A DNA stretch of 64,000 nt, taken from Penelope pileata. Taxonomy: Eukaryota; Chordata; Aves; Galliformes; Cracidae. Each line of letters starts with the position of its first letter. Positions within the stretch are counted from its first letter, which is position 1. Positions 38,434 through 49,712 of this stretch are shown here, one piece after another. The translations under genes and the position numbers were made by a program. Location of the stretch: contig WBMW01004108.1 in NCBI GenBank assembly GCA_013396635.1, forward strand, positions 165,412-229,411, read 5' to 3'. The notes under the pieces are model-generated. The model saw only the letters and a program-made list of their open reading frames with translations, did not search any database and had not been told where the DNA came from.

Positions 38434-38987
38434 GCGCAGGGTGGAAAATATTACACCACTGTGTGGTCTGAGATTATTTTCATTAGCCTTTGACTCAATG
38501 GGTGAAGCTGTTGACTTGAAACCAAGAGTTGAATTTTTCTTCCTTTTCTTCTTTTCCCCACCCCTTTTTGGTGAAAACACGTGGGTGATTTACTGATGCA
38601 GATCTGCCAGATTAAGTAATTGATTTGATGCTTCTTGAGTGCCAAGAAATAAATAATCAACAGTGAAAAAAAATAAAAAAACATGCCAGAAAATTCAGCA
38701 TTAAGTACAATTCAAAGTCTTCTGAATGTCTTGCTTGACACTCACGGGCTCCTGTTCCCGTGTCCCCTGCCCCAGTACTTTGGGAGGATCACCCATAAGG
38801 ATGAGGACAGCCTTTAATTTCCATTCCTTTCTTAGTTTCCATCTCTGTCAGGGGGCATTGAGTTGTGTGGGGTACATAGATGTCTTCCAGCTTGAATAGG
38901 GTGGGAAATAATGGTGGTAGAAAATTTCCCATTCCTTAGCAAGGTGAATTCCAGGCCATTGAGAACAGAGCAAAGAGCAACTACACA

Positions 38988-39062
38988 AGATGATGATGGT
39001 CTGGTGGAAAGACCAACCCTTTCTAGAGCCAGAAGTCCAAGTTCGAATCTCTTTTCCACCCT
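38988..39062 (+). repeat. MIR/MIR3-like SINE, tRNA-derived head
   Basis: GTCTGGTGGAAAGACC, TAGAGCCAGAAGTCCAAG and TTCGAATCTC follow the order of a tRNA-derived SINE head (tagtggaaagagc, gagccaga, ctgggttcgaatcc). TTCGAATC corresponds to the pol III B box. It is too diverged for a functional tRNA. Confidence 0.55.
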
Positions 39063-42000
39063 CCACCTTCCTCATATCATAAACTCTTTAATGAAGGGAG
39101 TGATTCAATAGTGCAAGTAGTTAATGTCTTGCTAGAACAAGTAGGAAATAGTGCTGGAATGGTCATTATTTTCTTTGCTTTTAATTAAAAATTCTAGGAC
39201 CAAAGAATATTTCCTGACAAGTTTAGTGTGAACTGAGATATGCCTAGGAAAGCTCCATTATTTTATGAAATAAAAAACTCAAAAAACTGCTCAAAACGAA
39301 ACTTCCCATTTGTGTGCTCTCTGAATTGCATCTTGGGGGGCTAAAATGGGTCAAAGTTTTCCTGGTAAACCTGAATGGAATAAACTAGTAAAGAACACTA
39401 CAAAAATATTGCAGATATCCATTGTCCCTTCTGCATTTCTGCAAATAAAGGTTGATTTAGTCCATGGCAGAAATCCTTCAGTGGGAACATTTGGTGAGGA
39501 CTTCAGAGAGGATAAATTTAGTGGAAGCGAAGATGAGAATAGGAATGTTTTCCAAAGATATTTTTAAAGATAGAAGATAGAGCAAAGCGTCATTCATGAA
39601 AACAATGACAAATGGTAAAATGGCTGTCGTATGACTGTCCTGCCTGAAATACAGTGTAGATAAGGATAGGAAATTCAAGGCTCGATTTTAACCATTGCCA
39701 CTAAGTCATTGTGCTATACACCCATTTCTGCACTTGAAAATATCCAAAACTGAGCTTAGAAACATCTCCCAAGGAAAGTGCAAATGAGATCAGCTTCCCT
39801 TTGGGGAATCAACAGTTTGTAGCTAATAAAGAAGCATGCAAGACCTTGAGAAGGGGATACAAATTCAAAGTTGGTGGAAGAAAAGGGCTGCCTCCAAAAT
39901 CTTGATGGCTAAAATAATTACAAGATACATGTGTTCAAAATCTGCACTGTTCCGCTGTTCTTGACCTGTTCATCCCTCACTTTGTCACTGCGGCGTGCTT
40001 GAATTGCCAGTCCTGTGCTGCTATGAGATGGTGAGGATTGGGTGACTGAAGGTGATAGCTATTAAAAAAGTTATCACATCATCAGGGAAAAAAAAAAAAA
40101 AGAAAAAGAATGGCGTGACAAGTTCCCAGCTTGATCTTGGCATGTTTTTATTTGGCAACGTATCTCGTGTGCTATTTGTTTTTCGGGAGAGTCCCTCGGA
40201 GAGCTGTTGAGCAGCCTTCATGGTCAGGAGTGTAATTAGCCACTCGTCTCTCCCTGCAGGCATCTGGATGGGCTTCCCCAGCACGTTGTGTGTCCATGGG
40301 TTGGGCACGGAGGGGAGGCTGGCAGCCTCTGGGCTTCACAGGGGGAAGAATTTGCATCAACTTAATCGGAGATAACGGAGTTGGCTGATCTCTCTTCTTC
40401 TCCTTTTTTTTTAGCCTTTCTGTTTTGCTTTGTGATGGGTTGCTGAATGCATAAAGTTGTGTGAATTGGTTTGATTTCATTAATCTGTTTAAAAATATAG
40501 ATCTGGTGTTTGTACATTTCCCCTCCATCTCTCTTGACAGATTGTTGGCTCTTCTCTCCAGCAAGCTTGCTAGCCAGCAGACTCCCTCTGCTGGCACCAC
40601 TACCTCCCATTTTCTCCCAGCTGTACATTTGCAATATAATCAGACTTTCCTTAGCAGCATGATGATCTTCATGGGAACAGCACTATGCAATCATTTTCTA
40701 TAGTAGTTGGTGCAGGGCATGAACATCCTGGGGAAGCTGCAAGCTCCCATCCCTAATGAAGCAGCAGGTGATGGACAACTCAACGTGGACATCCTCTTGG
40801 GAGCAGGGCTCTGCAAAACAGACACCCTTGGCTTGCTAGCACCAGCATGGTTCCCTGATCACTCATAATTTTCCAACAAGGACACAGGTCATGCATGAGG
40901 GGTCTGCATGCACTTATTCACAAGGCAAATTATTACCAGGGTCGAGTAACGGGAACTGGCATCTGCCCAAGAGGGAATGAGAAACTTTCTGGATAGATTC
41001 TGCCTTGTCTAGTGCTGGCACCTTATCAGGCCCAGAGTGTGTTGAGGAAGGATGTTTATCCATTCAGACACTTTTTGTTGAAGAGATTTCTCCTCCACCA
41101 ACAAATTACCCGTACTCGTGTGGAGAGCTTCCTCTTTGCTGTGGCAAATGTACTTGACGGCATGTACCTAAGCCTGGCTCTGAAAGCAGCCACTGTGCTA
41201 AAGTGTTTGCTCGGCTTCAGAAATGTTGAGAGAGGGAATTTCTCTTTGGGAAGCTTGAAAACATTGGTTCTGAGTTCACTCTGTACTTGAACCAAAGCCT
41301 CTTGTAGGCAACGCAAAACTATCATGGGCTTTGAATCAGGGTCTGAGCCCACAGACTCCTATCTGAGCATGAAAAATATTGACAGCGGGTATCTCGGAAT
41401 GAAGAGAGCTATTGTTTGCAAAATCCCTCTCTGAAATGCAATGAAGAAATGGAAAGCTGATGCTTCTGCTCCCTCCCAAGAACCAGAAACGTTATCTTCA
41501 GCATCTCCATCTACATCAGTGTCCACTTGGCTTTGAAACTTGCTGAAACCTTGTTCTCCATTTCACAGGGAAAATGTGCATCCATAAAGATATATTTTTT
41601 AATGGTTCTGATATTACCTTTTCCACTGACACATAAATGTTTTATCTGTCTGTATAAAGCTTCAGCAGGTTGTGTTCAAAGTGATGAATGTGCATTTCCT
41701 CTCCAGCACTGCAGGGATGTGAAGCTGGTGCAGGGGAGGTTTGGTGCCAACACCCAACCAAGGTGACCCTTTGGTCTCAAGGAAGAGACAGGAGCTGATG
41801 GCATCATCCAGGAGAGCATGGGGAAGAGTTTATGTGAATACAAAATGGCCTTGGGAGCAGCCAAGATCATTAATGAGCCCAGAGTGACGTTGCATGAGGT
41901 GGCCTCATGCATGGTCCTCCTGCAAAAGCAAAACAGAAGCTTATTCCTCCAGAGAACTCTGGTTTGCACATGACCAGGAGAAACCTGCTGAAGCACAGAA

Positions 42001-42954
42001 TGTACATCCTGTGACATCCATCTTCACAGCCACTACCAAAACCTGCCCCAGCCTTGAGATGCTGTAGATCTGCCTGTGAAGCTTCTCATTTCCATGACTA
42101 TTGCCGTCTTCTCAGGGAAGCCCTGGAGGTTAGCAAGGCTTCACAAACCCCTGAGAGACAGACATCTTCATCTAGGTGGTATCCAGCCCTTGTAGATTAT
42201 GAAGCTGGGACTTTCTCAAATTCAGAGTTACAGTTATGTTTTTCAGCTGTGCCATTTCTGGACTGAAAGTGATTTCTCTTCTGAACATAGCCAATGGCAA
42301 GCTCCTGTTTTGCACAGAAATCATGGGCAGTTAGTTACCCCTATTTCCTTCTATACCAGGAAACTGTCCAGGACCTCATTACTGTTTGCTCTTCTGGGCC
42401 ATGATGTTCTTTCTTTCCTTCTTTAAGGCTGACTGGGATGGAGCAGCCGTTCATGAGGTGGATGTGTGCTCTCAGCAGTGCCCTGGGCGTGCTGCTCCAG
42501 GGGCTGTTCATCTCCTTCAAGATCAGTCACTCGCTGGTATCAACCCCACATTCCTGTGGGCCGTCTGACACCTCCAGCTCTCACAGGGCGGCAGTGGAAA
42601 AGTAAATTTTCCTTCTAGGTACATTTGAAAGAAGGAATCAGTGAAGAATTTCCAGTGGAAAAAAAACCCAAACTCTTGCACTTGACTAAGAACAAAATGG
42701 ATTGCAACAGTGTTTACCTCTGGGAGGAATTTTCCTATCTGGGGGCGATGGGGAGAAAGGACTTGAACAGACAGGTATGAGGTTAACAACGACTGTCAGG
42801 TCCTTTCTTTGCTCAAATGAAAGGGCAGGTCCCCCTCAGCAGCTGGCACTGCACCTTGCTTTGGGCATCTCACTGCATTTTCCTTCTGCATGTGCAGAAC
42901 TGGATGTATGGTGCCCTGTGAGCCAAGGGGACTGGAATGTATTCTGTTCTACCA
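39063..42954. other. Intergenic, AT-richer segment
   Basis: No exon or recognised repeat is seen except an A-rich run near 40,087-40,110. Short frames show no homology I recognise. Confidence 0.5.
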
Positions 42955-42969
42955 CGGATCTCTGGAGAT

Positions 42970-43055
42970 CTCTGGATCCAGAGGGCTCTGGAGATCATGT
43001 GGTCTGAACCTCTGGTCAGGCAGGATCACCTCCAGCAGGTTGTTCAGGACTGGGT
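42970..43055 (-). repeat. CR1 fragment, inverted
   Basis: CTGGAGATCATGTGGTCTGA, GGCAGGATCACCTCCAGCAG and GTTGTTCAGGACTGGG resemble the reverse complement of another CR1 3' end. It abuts the plus-oriented CR1 that follows. Confidence 0.55.
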
Positions 43056-43485
43056 GATGGTAGGGAAGGGTCTGGAGGGCAAGGGGTGTGAGGAGCAGCT
43101 GAGGTCCCTGGGTTTGTTGGGCCCAGAGCAGAGGAGGCTGAGGGGAGGCCTCATGGCGGCCTACAGCCCCCTCCCAGGGAGCGCAGGGGCAGCGCTGAGC
43201 TCTGCTCTCTGGGGACAGCGACAGGGCCCGAGGGAACGGCATGGAGCTGTCAGGGGAGGGTCAGGTGGGGGTGAGGGAAAGGCTCTGCCCCAGAGGTGTG
43301 GGCATGGCACTGCTGCCCAGGGCAGTGGGCACGGCCCCACGCTGCCGGAGCTCAGGGAGTGCTGGGACACCGCTCTCAGCCATTGGGTTTGGGTTTGGGT
43401 GGTGCTGTGTGGAGCCAGGAGGTGAACCTGATGATCCTCACGGGTCCCTTTCAACTCGAGATTTTCTGTCATTTTATGATGAGTT
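43056..43485 (+). repeat. CR1 LINE 3' portion
   Basis: About 430 bp in plus orientation through TTGGGCCCAGAGCAGAGGAG, CTGAGGGGAGGCCTCATGGC and GTTTGGGTTTGGGTGGTGCT, ending in CGGGTCCCTTTCAACTCGAG and a decayed tail. It is the same subfamily as the inverted copy at 27.5-28.1 kb. Confidence 0.92.
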
Positions 43486-44113
43486 TTGTGTACCTCCAAG
43501 GATGGAGGCTACTACACTCTATCTACTGTTTGAACACCCTCACATAGAAAGTTTCTTCTTTTATTTAAATGAAATCTTTTGTTTTTCAGTTCATGTCCTA
43601 TGAATTATTTTATTCTGAAGACTCACCAGGATCTTTGAACTGAGCTTCCTTTCCAGTGCTCTTTCATTTTCATCAGGCAATCTGCTTGCCAAAAGCCTGA
43701 ATTCAAGCCCAAATTCACATCCCAGGTCTCTGGAGGTGATGTGCAGACCTGACCCTGCCCAGTGGATGGTCCCACCTGGTGGTCCCACCTGACCTAATCT
43801 ATTGGCAATGAATAAGATGGGCCACCTTCCAAGCACCTTCTAAGCACTCCTCCCACCATCCAAACACCTCACCAACCCATGTTGCATCTAATCTGGGTGG
43901 TGGGATGTGGCCTGGAACTGACTTCCCAACATCGAGAAGGAGGTGGGGGCTCATCTGGTGACTCCACGCCACTCCGTGGGCTGCAGGATGCGGCCGTGGC
44001 CCTAGAAGCAGCGGGCTGCACACTGGGCTTACAATGGGCTTCTTGTTGGGCTGAGGTGTTCAGCAGGACCCCGAGGTAAAGAGGAGACTCCCATTTACTG
44101 CTTCTTGCTTAAT

Positions 44114-44163
44114 AACAGGTTTGAGGATATTAATTACCTTAATTAGAGCTGGCCAAACCTGTT
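44114..44163. promoter_or_regulatory. Symmetric TAATTA module inside a 10-bp inverted repeat
   Basis: AACAGGTTTG (44,114-44,123) and CAAACCTGTT (44,154-44,163) are perfect reverse complements. Between them lie two TAATTA homeodomain-type sites (44,131-44,136 and 44,140-44,145). The arrangement resembles a compact transcription-factor module, but function is inferred only. Confidence 0.3.
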
Positions 44164-47100
44164 TGGCTTGGAGCTGTGAGTCGGTGGGGACCAGCTCTCT
44201 CAGCTTTTTTTCTGCTCTCAGGTCTCATGATGTTCCCCAAAGAGCGAGGCCTGCCCTGTTTCAAATGTAATTAAATGGCTTTTGAGAGGCTTTTTAGATT
44301 CTGCAGCTTTCCAAGCAAGGAGCCCTCTCTTCTGCAAGGAGCTGCTTTGCATAAACAGCAAGAAATGTGGCTTTATCTTACTTCTATCCCCAAAACAAGA
44401 ATGGATGTTTTTAGCAGTACAGAGAGGCAATGGGCAGTTTCTCAGCCGTGGGCTCAAGGCTGTCCTCAGAAGACTTGTGATTATGAAAGGTTTCATTCTA
44501 GGGATTATAAATCCCCTTTGGGAACACAGAGGGTGGGTTTGCAGATGAACAACCTGGCCCAGTTATGAGGCTGGAAGCGACTCAGCCCCTGCTTGGCTGG
44601 CAGCACAGGCAAAGCCTCCTGCCTCAGTTTCCCCACTGCAAAATGCACCATGCCTTGTCTAGTCATCACTTTTACTGGAACACAAGTAAGTATTACTGTC
44701 AATAATATTTAGCTGAGACCTAGAGTATCACAAGCAGTAAAGCTTGCTGACTCAGTTGTTCAAAATTTTCCCAGAGAAGTGACTTTTTGGGGAATCCCAT
44801 GCCAAGGCAAGCTGAGGCATATGTTTTGCAGAGGTGGATAGCTTCTCTCCTGGTTTTCCTGGTCATCTCTCCCATTATGTGTGCTGTTTGCTGATGACCC
44901 ATTGGCATGATTCACCCTTCTTTTTCCTTCTGCTTAAGGTGCTGAGCTCACCTCAGGTTGACCTCCAGATGATGACTGGTGCGTTTACTGATCACTTTCC
45001 CCATGGCTGCGGTTCAACCTGCGATTTATCTTACAGGAAGCCTGGGCTGCCCGTGGAAGCACAGTCCTGGCAGTATGTGTGGCCTCCCATGAGCAGATGG
45101 CACATCTGCTACCCTAACCTTCTCCATAGCCCTGAGGGATGACAGCATCCATGGCAGATCCATCCAGTGCTCATTATGTTCAAATAACAACAGTTCTCTT
45201 TTTATATAAGAGAGAGATGGTGGATGGGATCCACCATGCATCGTTGTGTGTGTTGTCAATACAACTGTCATGAGACTTGCCTTAGCCTAAAGTAGGGCAG
45301 TTTAATTGCAGTGTTTCCTTCCAGTGACTGCACAGGGAGTCTGAAGTTCTTCATGAAACAGCTTGTGAAGGTTTGGTCCCTTCTAGGGTCTTGGGTCATT
45401 CTGTGAGCCTGGGCTTGACTTTGTGTCATTGCTGCCAGGACCCATGGAACAGATAAGGTTGGGTCTGTGTAGGGGTCTACAGGCACTGAGCACACCCAGC
45501 CTTCTCCCCTTCCAAAAAGCACCTTCTGGAGAGGATCCAGCAGTGCTGGGGTACCCCCCAGTGCAGTGTCTGTTATCACACTTACTCTTTTCCTCTGCAG
45601 AGCAGGTATGATATTGTCCTTTGGTGGAACATCATATTGTCTATAAAGCATAGATAGAAAATGCACAATATGGTGCATAGTTTTGGTCCACACAAGGCAG
45701 AATTTTCAATGACTAAAACATTCGTACTTAGAAATATTTTGTCTGGTGCAGCTGATTTTTTTGCCATTCCACCAACTCATTTCTCAAGCCAAAGGGATAA
45801 AGTGTCCATCCCAGTCCTCTTCCTCCTCTTTTCTCCTGCTTGTTGAAGGGTGCATGCCCAGAGATACCCTGTGCAAACAGATCTTGCTACAACACATCGG
45901 AGAAAGCAGCTGTTGCATTTGTTATTTTAATCCTGACTCAATGTTTGAGTATGTAAAAGGTTAGGAGAGCTGTGGGCTCTCCCAGTCCTGAGATGCATTC
46001 AGCTTTTGTATTGGCTCAGTTGAAGAAGGGATTAGAACTGGAGGTCACATAGGAATTGCTGATCTTATTTCTACGTGGGAATCTTTGCATTGCACACAGG
46101 ACTTCTGTGGCTGCTGAGTGGCACAGTTCAGGGAGCCTTCAGGAGTGGAAAACTGCCCTCCCCAGGAAATCAACTTTCTGTTGAAAGCTCCCCAAGTTGA
46201 TTATTTTTAAGGCTAGGCTCGAAAGAGTCCTGAAGTCATGGACTATACTGATTGAGGGCACCCCTTAGCATCCTTTCTGGAGCTGTCTATGGTCCCTGGC
46301 TGCCCAAGGACATGAATCATAGAATCGTAGAATGTCCCGAGTGGGAAGGAATCCAAAAGGATCATTGAGGCCAACTCGTAATCACTCCAGTTGACTGTAT
46401 GTCTTGTACCGAAGGGCCAAACACTGGCTGCAGTAGTACAGATGTGATCTAATGAGTGCCAAGTAAAGATGAAAATCACCATCTGCAGGCTTCTCCATGG
46501 ACAGAAGCTGCAATGGAATTCGGAGACCCTGCTCGTGCTAGACCTTGTTGAAGCTGTCCCAGCTCCTCTGTCACACTCTGTCCTTGCAGCTGAATTAAAT
46601 ACCCTTCTCTTCCCTCCCCTTCACTGTACCTTATGCTACAGCCACCTCTTCTTTAACAAGCCCAGGAGCTGGGGGTTGGCTTCCCAGATCCTGGATCCTG
46701 CAGCTCCTTCCCCTGGTCCCTGCCCAGTGCTCCAGCAACATCTCTGACCTCCCCCAGGAAATGTGTCCTGTGTTGTAGCTTACCCTGAGAGTGAAAAAAT
46801 TGTTTCTTAAGAATTCAAACATTTCAGCCTGTGACCTTTCTGTAACTATTTGAATGGATGTATTGACTTGTTCTGTGAATTATAAACTTCAGTAACTCTT
46901 TAGTGACTCCTCCAGACTTGATGAGAAAGCCTCTGACACAGAACTTCTCTAATGTGCCAAAATCTCTTCAAGCTTATAGGAATGAGCAGCTTAATCCTTA
47001 TTGTAGCTGCGGTTCAAAATACTCTTTTCACTGACAAATGCTAACAGCTTCAGGCTAGAAGTTCAAAATTAGCAGCTTCATCACCCAGCACTGTAACCTG

Positions 47101-48285
47101 CTTGCTTAAATGCTTCCCTAGCTTTCAGTCTATAAGAAATAAATGTACTGCACCTTTAATCTTGCCCTGCTAAGATTTTCTTCTTTAAAAAAAATGCAAA
47201 AACCCAAACCGACTGCACTCTAGCAAGCACCTGTACTGCCACTGAAAGGCCTTTTGCTAATATATTTTTCCCCCTGTTCTTGATCACACCTGTCTAGCTT
47301 TGGGCAAAATAAAATATTCACATAGCTGCCAGAAGTAAAGTTCTTTCCTGGCTTGAGCTACTGTGTGTAAAGATCTCCAAAGAAATGTCAGATCACTTTA
47401 TTGAATCCTACTGAAAACTCGTTTGACAGTAACATGCAGAAAGGATCAGGACCTCTCTGTAATTGCCAGTGAGTTGAAAAGAATGCTTGTTTTCAAGGCT
47501 TAAAAATGCGTTTTTTTCTTTTTTTTTTTTTTGAGGTAGAAGTATTTTATTTTTATGATGATATTATGATGCATTAAAAACTGCAAAGAGGTCTCTGTGC
47601 ACATTGCTTGTTTCCATAGGTGCATGAACACACACAGCATGCACACAGACACATGGGGAGGGCTCAATCTGCAGCTGGATTGCAGCCACCCCTGGGCAGG
47701 GCCAGCCAGCATGCACCAGCTCAGCAGCACAGGCCAAGACTCAGATTAATATGCAATTTTTCAGGTGCTCTGAGCTTTACTTGGGAGTTAAAAGCACCTT
47801 TATGCAACAGGCTTATGCCTCGTGCAGGTCATAGCTACTTCAGAGAGGTGAATTCCTCCCCCTGCATACCGTGTCCTACAGCTCCAGCTTCCTGTGAGTG
47901 GAAACAAATGCCTATTGTAGTGGGGAAAATAATTAGGAGCAGGTGAAAGCATATTTTTAATGATCCTCTGACCAAACTGATCTTTAATTTAAAATAGGAA
48001 TATTTTCCTCTACAAATCTTTGCCTGTTGCTCCCAGCTGTTAATTACGTTTTGTCACTCCTGTGTCTGCTGTGTGAAATACATGTTCCTCTGAATGACAC
48101 CCTGTGCTAACCTTTGCCTTGGCATCCTGGAGAGTGCTGCTTTAATAATTCTTTAATTTTGAAAGGGGTAACTTGGAATTCCTGGTATGATCAAACTTCA
48201 GCCTTTGAGATGGGAGAGGCAGCTGTAGAGTCGCTGGAACCTCAGTTCTGTCTGAGCTTCCATTCTTCTTTGGTTGTTTGGCTGT
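44164..48285. other. Intergenic segment
   Basis: No exon is recognised. It contains a CR1 fragment at 46.3 kb and a T run near 47,512-47,533. Confidence 0.5.
46317..46480 (-). repeat. CR1 LINE 3' fragment, inverted
   Basis: CATAGAATCGTAGAATGTCC, GGAAGGAATCCAAAAGGATC and TGATCTAATGAGTGCCAAGT resemble the inverted 3' end of a CR1. It is moderately diverged. Confidence 0.82.
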
Positions 48286-48442
48286 CCAGAGAGGTGGTGG
48301 AAGCCCTGTCCCTGGAGACATTCAAGGTCAGGCTGGACTGAGCTCTGAGCAACCTGGTCTAGCTGTAGATGTCCCTGTACATTGCAGGGGAGTTGGACTA
48401 GATGACCTTGAAAGATTCCTTCCAACTCTAAGGATTCTATGA
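48286..48442 (+). repeat. CR1 LINE 3' end
   Basis: GTCCAGAGAGGTGGTGGAAG, ACATTCAAGGTCAGGCTGGA, TTGGACTAGATGACCTTGAA and tail AAGGATTCTATGATT. Confidence 0.92.
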
Positions 48443-48544
48443 TTTCCCTGCTAAATATCAGGAGCCTTTTGGGAAACCCAAAGCCATCAGAGGCAGCTGC
48501 TCAGAAAATGCAGAGAGAAACCTTGTCCTCCTTGGCTTGAACCA

Positions 48545-49712
48545 AAGTCCATCAAATTACTGAGGGAGATGGCTGATGTAGTCACCAAGACACTCTCAAT
48601 GATATTTGAAAAGTCATGGCAGTCAGGTGAAGTCCCCGGTGACAGGAAAAAAGGCCATATCACACCTATTTTTCAGAAGGGTAGAAAGGACAACCCAGGG
48701 AGCTACCAACCTGTCAGCCTCATTTTTGTGCCGAGGAAAATCATGGAGCAGATCCTCCTGGAAGGTATGCTAAGGCACATGGAAGACAGGGAGGTGATAT
48801 GAGATAACCAGCATGGCTTCACCAAGGGCAAGTCCTGTCTGACCAACCTAGCGGCCTTCTATGATGGCGTAACTGCATCAACGGACAAGGGAAGAGCCAC
48901 TGATGTCATCTATCTGAATTTCAGTAAAGCCTTTGACACAATCCCTCACAACATCTTTCTGTCTAAGATACGGATTCCTCTCTAAGATATAGATTCAATG
49001 GGTGGATTGTTCAGTGGGTGAGGAACTGGTTGGAAGATCGTGCTCAGAGAATGACGGTCAATGACTCAATGTCTGGATGGAGATCGGTGATGAGTGGTGT
49101 CCCGCAGGGTTCAGTCCTGGGACTGATGCTCTTCAGTCTCTTCATCAATGACATTGACAGTGGGATTGAGTGATGTTGACTGATCCTGCCCCTCTGCTCT
49201 GCACTGAGAGACCTCACCTGGAGTACTGCATCTGAATGTGGAGTCCTCAGCGCAGGGAAGACATGGATCTGTTGGAGCTCATCCAGAGGAGGGCCACTAA
49301 AATGATCCAAGGGATGGAACACCTCTCCTAAGAGGACAGGCTGAGAGCTGGGGCTGTTCACTGTGGAGAAGAGATGGCTCTGGGGATACCTGAGAGCGAC
49401 CTTTTTATGTTTAAAGGCAGACTGTAAGAAAGAGGGGGACAGATTCTTTAACAGGGTCTGTTCTGCTAGGACAAGGGGAGATTTAGACTGGATATGAGAA
49501 AAAAATTTTTTTTGATAAGGGTGGTGAAGCACTGGAACAGATTGTCCAGAGATGTGGTGGAAGCCCCATCACTGGAGATTCAGGGCCAGGCTGGAGGGGC
49601 TCTGACCAATGTGATCGAGCTGTAGGTGTCCCTGTACATTACAGGGGAGTTGGACCAGAAAGCCTTCAAAGGTCCCTTCCAACTCAAATTATTCTACGAT
49701 TCTATGAGGATG
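48545..49712 (+). pseudogene. CR1 LINE with broken reverse-transcriptase ORF
   Basis: The 5' part translates to a CR1 reverse-transcriptase segment. Recognisable pieces are IFEKSWQSGEVP, GSYQPVSL, QHGFTKGKSCLTNL, an FSKAFDT-type motif and GVPQGSVLG-like sequence, then FINDIDSG near 49,145-49,170. Frame breaks include a TGA at about 48,800 and a short direct repeat at 48,963-48,990. After FINDIDSG the catalytic FADDT region is missing and the copy jumps to the 3' domain, so an internal deletion removed it. It ends in a CR1 3' UTR with GTCCCTTCCAACTCAAATTA and a short tail. It is dead and 5'-truncated. Confidence 0.93.
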
